Shown here: positions 36,255 to 46,540 of the stretch, piece by piece | Layout of the letters: every line of letters starts with the position of its first letter | Position numbering within the stretch: position 1 is the stretch's first letter | Source: Herbaspirillum frisingense GSF30 | Lineage (GTDB): Bacteria > Pseudomonadota > Gammaproteobacteria > Burkholderiales > Burkholderiaceae_D | DNA: 64,000 bases | Assembly (NCBI RefSeq): GCF_000300975.2 | Contig: NZ_AEEC02000020.1 | Coordinates: forward strand, 32,283 to 96,282 | Reading direction: 5' to 3' | Translations under genes and position numbers: made by a program | The notes under the pieces: generated by a model | Told to the model about the DNA's origin: nothing | Databases searched by the model: none | The model's input: only the letters and a program-made list of their open reading frames with translations

Positions 36255-36497
36255 ATCGCCGCATCGGGCTGCAAGGCGGGCATTCGGGGCTGGAACTCCG
36301 CTGAAAAGCGACAGTTGTCTGCTTTTGGCGTGAGAAGTGCAAGAAGGGAGGAGCGGCCTTGATGGGGGAAAGTGGGCGGTATCGCGGGGTTACCGGGGAC
36401 CCGCGAATGCCCTTCCATGCGACCGTCTTGTTATTGAAGCTTCAGCTACATCGTGGCTACCTGAACGGATGGCACAGGCAGTGCCATTGATTGCCGA

Positions 36498-37616
36498 TCA
36501 CGCCTCTGCCGTGCTCTTGCTCATGTCCGGCAGCGGCAGCGGGGTGCTGGTGGGGCGACCGCGATAGTCGGTCCAGCACAGGCGCTTGAAGTCGTATAGC
36601 TTGCAGCGGCGAGCAGTATCGAAGTACCAGCGCCACGAGAAGCGCTGGATCACGATCCGGCCCGGCAGCATGGTTTCCAGCTTCTTCTGGGCTTGCTTCA
36701 GGCGGTACAGCGGCACGCTCATGTCCACGTGGTGCGCGGTGTGTTCCATGATGTGATGCAGCAGCGCGCCCCAGTAGCGACCGAAGGTCAGGTGCACGGT
36801 GGTGGAGACGAAGGGCTGGGCAGCGGCCCAGGTGATCTTGTCTTCATACCAGGCCACCGAGGTATGCGTATGGTGGACATACACCACGAAGCCGATCATG
36901 GCCTTCCAGAACAGCAGGGGAATGGCAAAGCCGGTCACCAGCAGCGTCCAGAACGATTGCTCGGTGGCTTGCGCGGCCCAGGCCAGGCCACCGACCCAGA
37001 GGGCGGCCACGATGGTCACCAGCACGCCATCCCACATGAATTCGGCGCGACGGGTAGGCATCTGCTTCTTCGAGGGGAAGTACATGCGCTTCCACCACAT
37101 GTCGATCATGTAGTACAGGCCGGGACCGAAGCCGCTGCGGTAGATGCGCTCCAGGCGCTGGCGCCAGCGCGGCAGGGCGCGGAACTCTTCCAGCGAACGC
37201 GGTTGCCAGACGAAATCGAAACCCTTCAGGTTGGTATAGCCGTGGTGCACCACGTTGTGACCGACGGCCCACAGGCTGTAGGGGGTCAGGGAGGGCATGA
37301 ACAGCATGCGGCCCAGCCAGGTATTGAGCTTGCGGTTGGGCGTGAAGGCCTGGTGGCAGGCATCGTGGCCGAGGATGAACAGGCGCCCGATGATGAAGCC
37401 ATTGACCACGCCCAGCGCGATCTTGGCCAGCAGCCAGGGGACCCAGATCACGGCCGCAAGGCTGGCGCCGAACAGGCAGAAATCCAGTACCGACAGCGCC
37501 AGCGCAATGGCGGTGCTGCGCTGGCTGATCGGGATCACCCACGATCGGATGATCTTGCGATGGGGCATCGGTGCGCCTGGCGCGACCGGTGTGTTGGGGT
37601 GCGAAGTCGTCGACAT
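36498..37616 (-). CDS. Membrane fatty-acid desaturase family protein
   Basis: The 372-residue integral membrane di-iron protein has three histidine boxes: H84-DACH (GHDACHQAF), H120-NVVHH, and HHIMEHTAHHVD in the C-terminal half. Several hydrophobic helices separate them. The HDACHQ/HTAHHVD combination fits acyl-lipid or hydrocarbon desaturases and related hydroxylases. The substrate is not predictable. It stands alone and lacks an adjacent ferredoxin reductase. Confidence 0.88.
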   Translation of the reverse strand: MSTTSHPNTPVAPGAPMPHRKIIRSWVIPISQRSTAIALALSVLDFCLFGASLAAVIWVPWLLAKIALGVVNGFIIGRLFILGHDACHQAFTPNRKLNTWLGRMLFMPSLTPYSLWAVGHNVVHHGYTNLKGFDFVWQPRSLEEFRALPRWRQRLERIYRSGFGPGLYYMIDMWWKRMYFPSKKQMPTRRAEFMWDGVLVTIVAALWVGGLAWAAQATEQSFWTLLVTGFAIPLLFWKAMIGFVVYVHHTHTSVAWYEDKITWAAAQPFVSTTVHLTFGRYWGALLHHIMEHTAHHVDMSVPLYRLKQAQKKLETMLPGRIVIQRFSWRWYFDTARRCKLYDFKRLCWTDYRGRPTSTPLPLPDMSKSTAEA

Positions 37617-37762
37617 CGAATTTACCTCTTCCTACTTTCAAACGGTGGACGGGGGAGCATGCCGCATGAGACTGCTCCTGCTAACGCTGCAAATGGCGGA
37701 TGGCGTTTGCAAAGGTGTGGGCGTTCGGCTCGGGACCGATGGCGGGGACGTTAGCGCTGATC

Positions 37763-37804
37763 CCAAAAAACAACGCGACCGGTCATCAGGGATGACGGAT
37801 CGCG
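37763..37804 (-). terminator. Intrinsic terminator of ompW
   Basis: On the minus strand CGCGATCCGTCATC pairs with GATGACCGGTCGCG across the loop CCT, followed by TTGTTTTTT. It sits just past the ompW stop. Confidence 0.85.
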
Positions 37805-37828
37805 CCGTTTGGGTGCGGCAAGAATACC

Positions 37829-38452
37829 TTAGAAACGGTAACCCACGCCAACGCCGATCAGCCACGGGTCGATCTTGACGTTGCTGATCTTGGTGCCGGA
37901 GGCGGTCTTCACGTCGCTGGAGATCTGCACCTTCTTGACGTCGAAGTTGAGCACCCAGTTCTTGTCGATCTTGTAGTCCGCGCCCACCTGCAGGGCACCG
38001 CCCACGCTGCTGCTGTCCAGACGCAGGCCACCATCGATATTGACGCTGGAGATGCGGGTGTAGTTGATACCGGCGCCGACGTAGGGGCTGAAGGCTGCTT
38101 CAGGCATGAAGTGGTATTGCAGGGTCAGGGTCGGCGGCAGATGCTTGAAGGTACCGATCTTGGTGCCGGACAGGCGCACGTCCTGCTTTTGCGGATAGGT
38201 CAGCACCAGCTCGGCGGCGATGTTCGGGGTGAAGAAATAGCTGATGTCGAATTCGGGGATCACCTTGTTGTTGATGGTGATCAGGTCCGAGGCGCCTTGT
38301 CCAAGCACGGGGTCGGACTTGTTTTCCGGGCTCAGGTTGACGGCGCGTACGCGCACCAGCCACGGGCTTTGGGCTTCCTGTGCGAAGACGGGGGCGGCAA
38401 ACGAGGATGCCAGGGCTGCCACGGCGGCAGTGATTGTGACGATTTTTTTCAC
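37829..38452 (-). CDS. ompW: Outer-membrane protein OmpW
   Basis: Starts at GTG 38452 (AGGT eight bases upstream), giving 207 residues: signal peptide ending PVFA, then an eight-stranded barrel ending in GVGYRF. The family features LVRVRAVNLSPENKS, IPEFDISYFFTPNIAAELVL and PPTLTLQYHFMP are clear. OmpW is a small hydrophobic channel regulated by oxygen and stress in other proteobacteria. No FNR box was seen here. An open frame extends upstream to 38536, but the signal peptide fixes the start. Confidence 0.92.
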   Translation of the reverse strand: MKKIVTITAAVAALASSFAAPVFAQEAQSPWLVRVRAVNLSPENKSDPVLGQGASDLITINNKVIPEFDISYFFTPNIAAELVLTYPQKQDVRLSGTKIGTFKHLPPTLTLQYHFMPEAAFSPYVGAGINYTRISSVNIDGGLRLDSSSVGGALQVGADYKIDKNWVLNFDVKKVQISSDVKTASGTKISNVKIDPWLIGVGVGYRF

Positions 38453-38617
38453 GGTTTTTACCTGTCGAGTGAGGATGTGCGAAAGGTACGCGTGAAGCGG
38501 CTGGCGGGCTTTGATGCCGATCAAGCGGGTCGGCACAAGGTGTGGAAACAGCAGATCTGCGGGCGCAAGAGTGACGAAAGAGTCACGAAAGAGTGACAGA
38601 AAGCATCACAGAAAGCG

Positions 38618-38653
38618 CAACAGCCCGGCCTGCATACACAGGTCGGGCTGTTG
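38618..38653 (-). terminator. Strong hairpin downstream of acdS
   Basis: CAACAGCCCGGCCTG (38618-38632) pairs with CAGGTCGGGCTGTTG (38639-38653) with one G-T pair and a six-base loop. The T-run is poor on both strands, so it could be a terminator for acdS or a transcript-end stabiliser. Confidence 0.5.
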
Positions 38654-38696
38654 ACGGCCATAGGCATAGCGTACGGCCCGCAGGCCGCGCCCGGGC

Positions 38697-39764
38697 TTAC
38701 TCCTTGAAGCGGGCTTCGCGGGCCAGCTTGGTCAGGTTTTCCGGATCTTCGAAGGCCTTGTAATAGGCATTCAGTGCCGGTGCGCCACCCAGGTGGGCAT
38801 ACAGCACGCGCTGGCCCTTGAAATGACCCTTCTTGGCCATGTCGATCAGGCCGTCGATGGATTTACCTTCATAGACAGGATCGGTCAGCATCGCTTCCAT
38901 CTCGGCCGCGGTGCGGATGGCGGCGATGGTCTGCTCGCTCGGCAGGCCATAGGCCGGGCCGCTGTAGTCGGGGATGATCTCGATGTCGGCATCGCGCACC
39001 ACCACGCGCTGACCACCCTTGGAGGCGATCAGCTCGCTGGTGTCGTTGGCGATCTTGGTGACGGCGCGGCGGGTCATGGCTTCGTCGTCGGCGGTATCGA
39101 TACCGATCACGCGGCGACGCTTTTCCTGCGCGGCGAAGCCCACCACCATGCCGGCCTGGGTGGAACCGGTGCAGGTGGCCACCACGATGTTGTCGAAGAA
39201 GATGCCCAGCTGCTGCTCTTGCATCGCCACTTCGTCGGCGAAGTTGGCATAGCCCAGGCCGCCCAGCGGGTGGTCCGAGGCCCCGGCCGGAATTGCGTAG
39301 GGCTTGCCGCCCTTGGCGCGCACTTCTTCCAGGGCGCGGGCCCAGGTGTCCTTCTCGGTGGTCGAATAGCCGTAGCCGCCCATGATGGGGTTGCCGCCCA
39401 TGATGCGGGTCAGCAGGATGTTGCCGACCTTGTCGTAGACCGGGTCATCCCATTCCAGCCAGGTTTCCTGCACCGTATAGGACTTCATGCCGACTGCGGC
39501 CGCTGCCGCACAGACCTGGCGCGTGTGGTTGGACTGGATGTTGCCGATCGAGACCAGGGTGTCGCAACCCTTGGCCAGGGCATCGGCCACCAGCCATTCC
39601 AGCTTGCGGATCTTGTTGCCGCCGAAGGCCAGGCCCGAGGACACGTCATCGCGCTTGGCCCAGACTTCCACGCCCAGCATGGCGGAGAGTCGTTCCAGCT
39701 TGTGAATGGGGGAAGGGAAGAAGCCCAGCGTCTTGCGCGGGAAGAGTTTGTCGAGTGCCAGCAT
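38697..39764 (-). CDS. acdS: 1-aminocyclopropane-1-carboxylate (ACC) deaminase
   Basis: A 355-residue PLP enzyme that cleaves the plant ethylene precursor ACC to ammonia and 2-oxobutanoate. K51 (AFGGNKIRKLE) binds PLP and S78 (IQSNHTRQV) is the nucleophile. The residues that separate true ACC deaminases from D-cysteine desulfhydrases are present: Y298-E299 in TDPVYEGKS and Leu in LYAHLGGAPALN. The divergent Lrp-type gene is the usual regulator. This is a trait of plant-associated bacteria. Confidence 0.93.
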   Translation of the reverse strand: MLALDKLFPRKTLGFFPSPIHKLERLSAMLGVEVWAKRDDVSSGLAFGGNKIRKLEWLVADALAKGCDTLVSIGNIQSNHTRQVCAAAAAVGMKSYTVQETWLEWDDPVYDKVGNILLTRIMGGNPIMGGYGYSTTEKDTWARALEEVRAKGGKPYAIPAGASDHPLGGLGYANFADEVAMQEQQLGIFFDNIVVATCTGSTQAGMVVGFAAQEKRRRVIGIDTADDEAMTRRAVTKIANDTSELIASKGGQRVVVRDADIEIIPDYSGPAYGLPSEQTIAAIRTAAEMEAMLTDPVYEGKSIDGLIDMAKKGHFKGQRVLYAHLGGAPALNAYYKAFEDPENLTKLAREARFKE

Positions 39765-39953
39765 GGGGTTGCTCCGGTTCAGGTGGATTCAGGAAAAGTG
39801 GTCCGATTCACATCGAATCGCCGGGATCAACTTTACGCCGCCTCATTTAAATGGTGCTTCCGAATTTATGGCATGATTCGGTTGAAAGAAGTGACGTAAA
39901 TTATTTCGTGAAAATATCCATTCGACATTGCAAGAATAATCGGAATAATCATC

Positions 39954-40415
39954 ATGACGCTAGATCGCATGGACAAGCGCATCCTCAAGGCGCTGCAGAA
40001 GGATGGCCGCATCGGCAATGCCGAGCTGGCCAAGAAGCTGGGCATGAGCGCCACGGCCTGCTGGAACCACACCAAACGCCTGATGGACGAGGGCTATGTG
40101 AAGGAAGTGCGCGCCATCCTGGACCCCGAAAAACTGGGCCTGCCGGTGCTGGTGACGGTGGGCGTGGTGCTGGACCGCTCCACGCCGGAGAGTTTTGCCG
40201 AATTCGAAAAGGCCGTGCGCGACATCGCCGCCGTGCAGGAGTGCCTGCTGCTGGCCGGTGAATTCGATTACTGGATCAAATTGCGGGTCAAGGACCTGCA
40301 GGCCTTCAACCGGCTGCACGCCAATACGCTGCTGCGCCTGCCGGGTGTGCGGCAATTGCGTTCCTTCTTCGTCCTCAACGAGGTGAAGAACAATCCGGAA
40401 CTCGTGGTCGAATGA
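39954..40415 (+). CDS. acdR: Lrp/AsnC-type regulator of acdS (AcdR-like)
   Basis: The 153-residue Lrp-family protein has an N-terminal HTH (IGNAELAKKLGMSATACWNHTKRL) and a C-terminal RAM effector domain (GEFDYWIKLRVKDLQAFN). It is divergent from acdS with a 189-base AT-rich gap, the arrangement known for acdR-acdS, where AcdR activates acdS when ACC is present. The gap should hold the operator. Confidence 0.88.
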   Translation: MTLDRMDKRILKALQKDGRIGNAELAKKLGMSATACWNHTKRLMDEGYVKEVRAILDPEKLGLPVLVTVGVVLDRSTPESFAEFEKAVRDIAAVQECLLLAGEFDYWIKLRVKDLQAFNRLHANTLLRLPGVRQLRSFFVLNEVKNNPELVVE

Positions 40416-40473
40416 AGGATCTCGATTCCAGTCCTATACTTCACCTTTCTTCACCTTTGCATTTCACGTCTGA

Positions 40474-41490
<1,017 letters not shown>

Positions 41491-41527
41491 TCGGCGGACC
41501 GGCAGACCCTCCAGCCTGCCCGGCGCC

Positions 41528-41559
41528 AAGCGCTCCCTTTCACGGGGAGTGCTTTTTTT
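41528..41559 (+). terminator. Intrinsic terminator after pip
   Basis: AGCGCTCCC pairs with GGGGAGTGCT and is followed by seven T. It separates pip from the convergent MarR gene. Confidence 0.85.
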
Positions 41560-41564
41560 ACGCC

Positions 41565-42095
41565 TCAGTCTTTCCTGCGGCCGCGCTTGCCGGCTGGCTC
41601 ATCCGTGGCACCGGCCGCGGTGGCCGCGCTGGCAGCCTGTGCCGAATAACTTTCCTCCAGTTCCGCCAGCCGCCCGTTGAGCTTGCCCAGCACCCGCGTC
41701 AGCGTGGCGATTTCCTCTTCCTCCAGCGCCGCGAACAAGCCATCGATAAAGGTTTTCTTGACCGGCTCCGAGGCGCGCAGCACTTCTTTGCCGGCGGCTG
41801 TCAAAGCGATGTGCTTGACCCGCCGGTCACTGATGTCGCCCGTCCGTTGCACCAGCCCGTCGCGCTCCAGCGCATCGATGGCCTCGGTGATGGTGCGCGG
41901 CGCGAAGCCGAAGGCCGTGGCCAGGTCGGCCGCCCGCACCGGACTGTTGCGCTCGATGTGGCCGAGCATCTTGTTGCGCGCCAGCGAAGCCCCTTCGCCG
42001 GCCATGAGCTTGTCCAGCGTGCGGTGCGAGCGGATGTAGAAGTCGCGCAGCGCCTCGGCAGCCCCGCTGTAATCGTTTGAAAAGCCTGTAGACAT
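41565..42095 (-). CDS. MarR-family transcriptional regulator of the efflux operon
   Basis: The 176-residue winged-helix protein has RNKMLGHIERNSPVRAADLATAF, the recognition region PRTITEAIDALERDGLVQR and the wing DISDRRVKHIALT. I chose ATG 42095 because AGGAA lies upstream and the palindromic operator covers the alternative start (42113). It is divergent from the emrAB-like operon and most probably represses it until a toxic ligand binds. The lysine/arginine-rich tail GKRGRRKD is unusual. Confidence 0.88.
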   Translation of the reverse strand: MSTGFSNDYSGAAEALRDFYIRSHRTLDKLMAGEGASLARNKMLGHIERNSPVRAADLATAFGFAPRTITEAIDALERDGLVQRTGDISDRRVKHIALTAAGKEVLRASEPVKKTFIDGLFAALEEEEIATLTRVLGKLNGRLAELEESYSAQAASAATAAGATDEPAGKRGRRKD

Positions 42096-42107
42096 GATTT
42101 TCCTGGA

Positions 42108-42124
42108 TACCATATCATATGGTA
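42108..42124. promoter_or_regulatory. Palindromic operator, probably for the MarR protein
   Basis: TACCATAT-C-ATATGGTA is a perfect 17-base palindrome 12 bases before the marR-type start, on the side facing the efflux operon. The size and AT-rich arms fit a MarR dimer site. It would cause autorepression and control of the divergent genes. Confidence 0.75.
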
Positions 42125-42261
42125 CCTCATTAATATTTTCGCTCACAAAAAGTGAAGCGTAGTGTTGCTGATCAGAAATCTTGATGACGCCACATTGAAG
42201 TCCCCGGCAATTCCCCAACGTCACTCCACGCCATCATCGCCCCGATATTAGGATAAAAAAG

Positions 42262-43497
42262 ATGACCGACGCCACACCCAGCAGTCAGCAGTCAAACCAG
42301 CAGCCCAGTCAGCAGCAAGCGGAGCCATCCACCTCCGCCCCCGGCGCCAATGCCAATACGAACACCAACGGCGACAAGAACAACCCAGCCAAGAAGCGCA
42401 TGAGCCCGCGCGCCCGCTTCATCCTGCGCGCCCTCGGGCTGGTGGTGCTGGTGGTAGTCGTGGCCTGGGTGCTGTACTACCAGTTCCGCGGCAAGTACCT
42501 GGAAAGCACCAACGATGCCTTCATCCATGCCGACAGCGTGACCGTCTCCTCCAAGGTCACCGGCTACGTGGACCAGGTGCTGGTGGCCGACAACCAGATC
42601 GTCAAGGCCCGCCAGCCGCTGGTACGCATCGACGCCCGCGACTATTCCGCCCAGGCGGCGCAAGCCAAGGCCCAGATCGACGCCGCCAGTGCCAGCCAGG
42701 AAGCGGCCAATGCGCAACTGGCCGAGCAGCAGGCCGCCATCGCCCAGGCCAAGGCGCAACTGGCCGCCGCCGAAGAGGATGCGCGCTTTGCCTCTTCCGA
42801 AGTGGAGCGCTACACCCCCCTGGCCGCCTCCGGCGCCGAAACCCGCGAGCGCCTGACCACCCTGCGCAACCAGCAGGCCCAGGCCCGCACCACGGTGGCG
42901 GCGCGTCGTGCCGCCCTGGATGCGGCCCAGCTGCGGGTGCGTTCGCTGCAGGCCCAGGTACGCCAGGCCCAGGCCCAGGGGGAAACCGCCAAGGCCCAGT
43001 ACGACGCCGCCAGCGTCAACCTCGGCTATACGGAAATCCGCGCCAGCGTCGATGGCCGCATCGGTGACAAGCAGGTGCGCGTCGGCCAGTTCGTCTCGGC
43101 CGGCACGCGCATGATGACGGTGGTGCCGACCCGCTTCTACGTCTCCGCCAACTTCAAGGAAACCCAGATCGGCCTGATGCGCATCGGCCAGCCGGCCAGC
43201 ATCAAGGTCGATGCCTTGCCCGGCGTGGAATTCCACGGTCATGTCGAAAGCCTCTCGCCCGGCACCGGCGCGCAATTCTCGCTGCTGCCGCCGCAAAACG
43301 CCACCGGCAACTTCACCAAGATCGTCCAGCGCGTCCCGGTGCGCGTGGCCATCGACGCCACGCCGGAAGAAACCCGTGCCTTCGTGGCCGGCCTGTCGGT
43401 GACGGTGGAGGTCAACACCATCGCCGCCAAGGATGAATTGCGCGCGCTGCGCGAGCGCACCAGCGAAGCCAACGCCACCCGCAAGGAGCCGCAGTGA
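42262..43497 (+). CDS. HlyD-family membrane fusion protein (EmrA-like)
   Basis: The 411-residue periplasmic adaptor has a Gln/Ser/Asn-rich cytoplasmic tail, one span (FILRALGLVVLVVVVAWVLY), a lipoyl-like half (TVSSKVTGYVDQVLVADNQ), long coiled-coil helices rich in Ala/Gln, and a beta-barrel segment (GRIGDKQVRVGQFVSAGTRM). It bridges the inner-membrane pump and the outer-membrane channel encoded downstream. The repetitive low-complexity first 40 residues are unusual. Confidence 0.92.
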   Translation: MTDATPSSQQSNQQPSQQQAEPSTSAPGANANTNTNGDKNNPAKKRMSPRARFILRALGLVVLVVVVAWVLYYQFRGKYLESTNDAFIHADSVTVSSKVTGYVDQVLVADNQIVKARQPLVRIDARDYSAQAAQAKAQIDAASASQEAANAQLAEQQAAIAQAKAQLAAAEEDARFASSEVERYTPLAASGAETRERLTTLRNQQAQARTTVAARRAALDAAQLRVRSLQAQVRQAQAQGETAKAQYDAASVNLGYTEIRASVDGRIGDKQVRVGQFVSAGTRMMTVVPTRFYVSANFKETQIGLMRIGQPASIKVDALPGVEFHGHVESLSPGTGAQFSLLPPQNATGNFTKIVQRVPVRVAIDATPEETRAFVAGLSVTVEVNTIAAKDELRALRERTSEANATRKEPQ

Positions 43498-45065
43498 GCA
43501 GCGCCGCCCCCACCCCTGCGGTGAAGGCCAATGGCGCCAACCCGGAGAAGGCCGACGCCGGCGCCTGGCTGGCCGTGGCCGCCGGCACCCTGGGCGCGCT
43601 CATGGCCACGCTGGACATCTCCATCGTCAACTCCTCGCTGCCCACCATCCAGGGCGAGATCGGCGCCTCCGGGACCGAAGGCACCTGGATCGCCACCGCC
43701 TACCTGGTGGCCGAGATCGTCATCATCCCCATGTCGGCCTGGCTGGAACGCCTGCTCGGCCTGCGCGTGCTGCTGTTGACGGCGGCCAGTCTCTTCACCC
43801 TCTTCTCGGTGCTGTGCGGCCTGTCCACGACGCTACCGATGATGATCGTCGGGCGGGTAGGGCAAGGCTTCACCGGTGGCGCGCTGATCCCCACCGCCAT
43901 GACCATCATCGCCACCCGTCTGCCACGCGCCCAGCAGCCGGTGGGCAATGCCATGTTCGGCGCCACCGCCATTCTCGGCCCGGTGCTGGGGCCGGTGATG
44001 GGCGGCTGGCTGACCGAGAACGTCAGCTGGCACTACGCCTTCTTCATCAACCTGCCGGTGGGCGCGGCGCTGATCACGCTGCTGCTGGTGGCGATTCCCT
44101 ATGAGCGTCCCCGCTTCGAGCAACTGGCCCAGGCCGACTGGTTCGGCATCGCCGGCCTGGCGTTGGGCCTGGGTGGCCTGACGGTGGTGCTGGAAGAGGG
44201 CGAGCGCGAGCAGTGGTTTTCCTCGCCCGGCATCCGCTGGCTGGCGGCCACCTCGCTACTGGGCTTCCTCCTGCTGGCCATCGGCCAGATCCGCTCGCGC
44301 CACCCGGTGATCCAGTTGCGTCTGCTGCGGGACCGCCAGTTCGGCTCGGTGGTGATGATGGCCATGATCGTCGGCGTGGCGCTCTACGGCACGGCCTATG
44401 TGATCCCGCAGTTCCTCTCCGGGATTGCCGGCTACAACTCGCTGCAGTCGGGCTGGATCGTGCTGCTCTCGGGCGTGCCGATGATCCTGATGATGCCCTT
44501 CACGCCGCTGCTGATGCGGCTGGTCGATATCCGCATCGCCGTCGGTACCGGCTTCCTGCTGCTGGCGGCGTCGGCCTTCATCGAGACCGATCTCAGCCCG
44601 CTGTCCTATGGCGGTTCCTTCGTGGCCTCGCAGCTGATGCGCGGTGTCGGTACCGTGCTGGCCATGCTGTTCCTGAACCAGGCCGCGATCCGCTCGGTGC
44701 CGGCCTCGCAGGCCGGCGACGCTTCCGGTCTCTACAGCGCAGCGCGCAACCTGGGCGGCTCGCTGGCGCTGGCCGCCATCGCGGTGATCCAGGACCAGCG
44801 CCTGTGGCTGCACAGCCGCCGCCTGGAAGAAAGCCTTTCTGCCAATTCCGACCTGGTGCAATCCGGCATCGGCGCGCAAGCCCAGCTGCTGGGCGGCCAG
44901 GATGCCGCCATCCAGTTGCTGGGCTCCACCATCCAGGTCCAGGCGCTGACCATGACCTATGCCGACCTGTTCTGGATGCTGGGCGTGGCCATCCTCTGCG
45001 TCACGCCGCTGGTGCTGTTCCTGCGCCCCTTGCCCACCCATGCCGCGCCGGTGGCTTCTCATTGA
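43494..45065 (+). CDS. DHA2-family MFS multidrug pump (EmrB-like)
   Basis: The 523-residue protein with 14 predicted helices starts at GTG 43494, overlapping the adaptor stop by four bases. Motifs: LDISIVNSSLPTIQGEIGAS (DHA2 helix 1), WLERLLGLRVLLL (loop 2-3), GRVGQGFTGGALIPTAMTII, and the antiporter motif GPVLGPVMGGWLTE. It exports hydrophobic drugs using the proton gradient. Translation is coupled to the genes on both sides. Confidence 0.93.
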   Translation: MSSAAPTPAVKANGANPEKADAGAWLAVAAGTLGALMATLDISIVNSSLPTIQGEIGASGTEGTWIATAYLVAEIVIIPMSAWLERLLGLRVLLLTAASLFTLFSVLCGLSTTLPMMIVGRVGQGFTGGALIPTAMTIIATRLPRAQQPVGNAMFGATAILGPVLGPVMGGWLTENVSWHYAFFINLPVGAALITLLLVAIPYERPRFEQLAQADWFGIAGLALGLGGLTVVLEEGEREQWFSSPGIRWLAATSLLGFLLLAIGQIRSRHPVIQLRLLRDRQFGSVVMMAMIVGVALYGTAYVIPQFLSGIAGYNSLQSGWIVLLSGVPMILMMPFTPLLMRLVDIRIAVGTGFLLLAASAFIETDLSPLSYGGSFVASQLMRGVGTVLAMLFLNQAAIRSVPASQAGDASGLYSAARNLGGSLALAAIAVIQDQRLWLHSRRLEESLSANSDLVQSGIGAQAQLLGGQDAAIQLLGSTIQVQALTMTYADLFWMLGVAILCVTPLVLFLRPLPTHAAPVASH

Positions 45066-46540
45066 TGATGAACATGGACAAGACTCTCCCTCTCTTTACT
45101 CCCGTACGCCTGGTCGCCCTGGCCGCTGCCGCCCTGCTGGCTGGCTGCGCCCTCGGGCCGGAATACGCCGGCCCACCCGACGCCGCGCCGCAGGCGCAGC
45201 GCAGCGGGCAGTTCGTGCGCGCCGGCGATCTCGCCAATGCCGCAGCACCGCTGAACCGCTGGTGGGAAGCGCTCAACGACGCCCAGCTCAACCGCCTCGT
45301 GCAGCAAGCCCTGCAAGCCAATCCCAGCCTCGGTAGCGCCCGCGCCCGGCTGCAGCAATCGCGTGCCAATCTCGACCTGGAACAGGCCAACGCCGCCCCC
45401 AGCGTCGGCGCCTCCGCACTGGCCGCGCATGCGCGCCTGCCGCCGGCCAACCTGGGTGCGCTGACCGGCGGTTCCAGCTCCGGCGGTTCGTCCGCCTCCA
45501 GCGTGAATCTCTACAACCTGGGCGTGGACGCCAGCTGGGAGGCCGACCTCTTCGGCGCCCATCGTCGTGCCATCCAGGCCGCCGGTGCCAGCGCGCAAGC
45601 CGCCGAAGCCTCGCTGGCCGATGTCCAGGTCAGCCTCACCGCCGAAGTGGTCAACGCCTACATCAACCTGCGCGACCGCCAGCAGCGCTTGGCCCTGGGC
45701 GAACAATCGGTACAGGCCCAGCAGGACATGCTCGCCCTGACCGGCCAGCGCGTGCAGCGCGGCACCGCGTCCTCGCTGGACCAGATCCGCGTGCAGAACC
45801 AGCTCGATGCCACCCGCGCCGAGCTCCTGCCGCTGCAGGCCGAACGCGAGGCCTACCTCAACCAGCTGGCCACCTTGCTGGGGCAGGAGCCCGGCACGCT
45901 GGATGCCGAACTGAACGCGGCCTCACCCTTGCCCCTGCCACCGCAACAGGTTGCTGTCGGCGATCCGGTCGCGCTGCTGCGGCGGCGTCCCGACGTGCGT
46001 GCTGCCGAACGCACCCTGGCCGCGGACACCGCCAAGATTGGCCAGGCCGAGGCCGCGCGCTATCCCAGCCTGAAGCTCTTCGGCGTGATCGGCCTGGGCG
46101 GTACCCATCCCTCCGATCTCACCCGGCTGGATGATTTCGTGGCCCTGGGCGCGCCGATGCTGAGCTGGAATTTCCTCGACTTCGGCCGTGCCAAGGCACG
46201 CGTCACGCAAGCCGAACAGGTGCGTGACGAAGCCGAGATGAAGTATCGCCAGGCCGTGCTGGAAGCCCTGCGCGACGCTGAGGATTCGCTCTCGCGCTTC
46301 CGTTACGGCCGCATCACGGTCGCCACCCTGGCGCGCAGCAAGGCCTCCGCCGACCGTGCGCTGGAGTTGGCCAGGCAACGCTACCAGGCCGGCACCGGCA
46401 CCTTGATCGAGGTACTCGATACCACGCGCCAGCAGATCAGCGCACAGCAGAACCTGCTGCAGGCCGAGGCCAACCTGACGCGCAGTTTCGTCGGCATCCA
46501 GAAAGCCCTGGGACTGGGCTGGGGAGAGGCCGAAAGCTGA
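45065..46540 (+). CDS. Outer-membrane efflux lipoprotein (NodT/OprM family)
   Basis: The 491-residue TolC-like channel has a lipobox LLAGC with the lipid-carrying Cys at 28, then the conserved RWWEALNDAQLNRLVQQALQ and two OEP domains with long coiled helices. The ATG overlaps the pump stop by one base (TGATG). A second ATG three bases on is possible. It completes a tripartite export system with the adaptor and pump. Confidence 0.93.
   Translation: MMNMDKTLPLFTPVRLVALAAAALLAGCALGPEYAGPPDAAPQAQRSGQFVRAGDLANAAAPLNRWWEALNDAQLNRLVQQALQANPSLGSARARLQQSRANLDLEQANAAPSVGASALAAHARLPPANLGALTGGSSSGGSSASSVNLYNLGVDASWEADLFGAHRRAIQAAGASAQAAEASLADVQVSLTAEVVNAYINLRDRQQRLALGEQSVQAQQDMLALTGQRVQRGTASSLDQIRVQNQLDATRAELLPLQAEREAYLNQLATLLGQEPGTLDAELNAASPLPLPPQQVAVGDPVALLRRRPDVRAAERTLAADTAKIGQAEAARYPSLKLFGVIGLGGTHPSDLTRLDDFVALGAPMLSWNFLDFGRAKARVTQAEQVRDEAEMKYRQAVLEALRDAEDSLSRFRYGRITVATLARSKASADRALELARQRYQAGTGTLIEVLDTTRQQISAQQNLLQAEANLTRSFVGIQKALGLGWGEAES

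Noticed and set aside
38697..39764. D-cysteine desulfhydrase instead of ACC deaminase
   Set aside because: Glu in VYEGKS and Leu in AHLGG are those of ACC deaminase, and the Lrp-type regulator is divergent.
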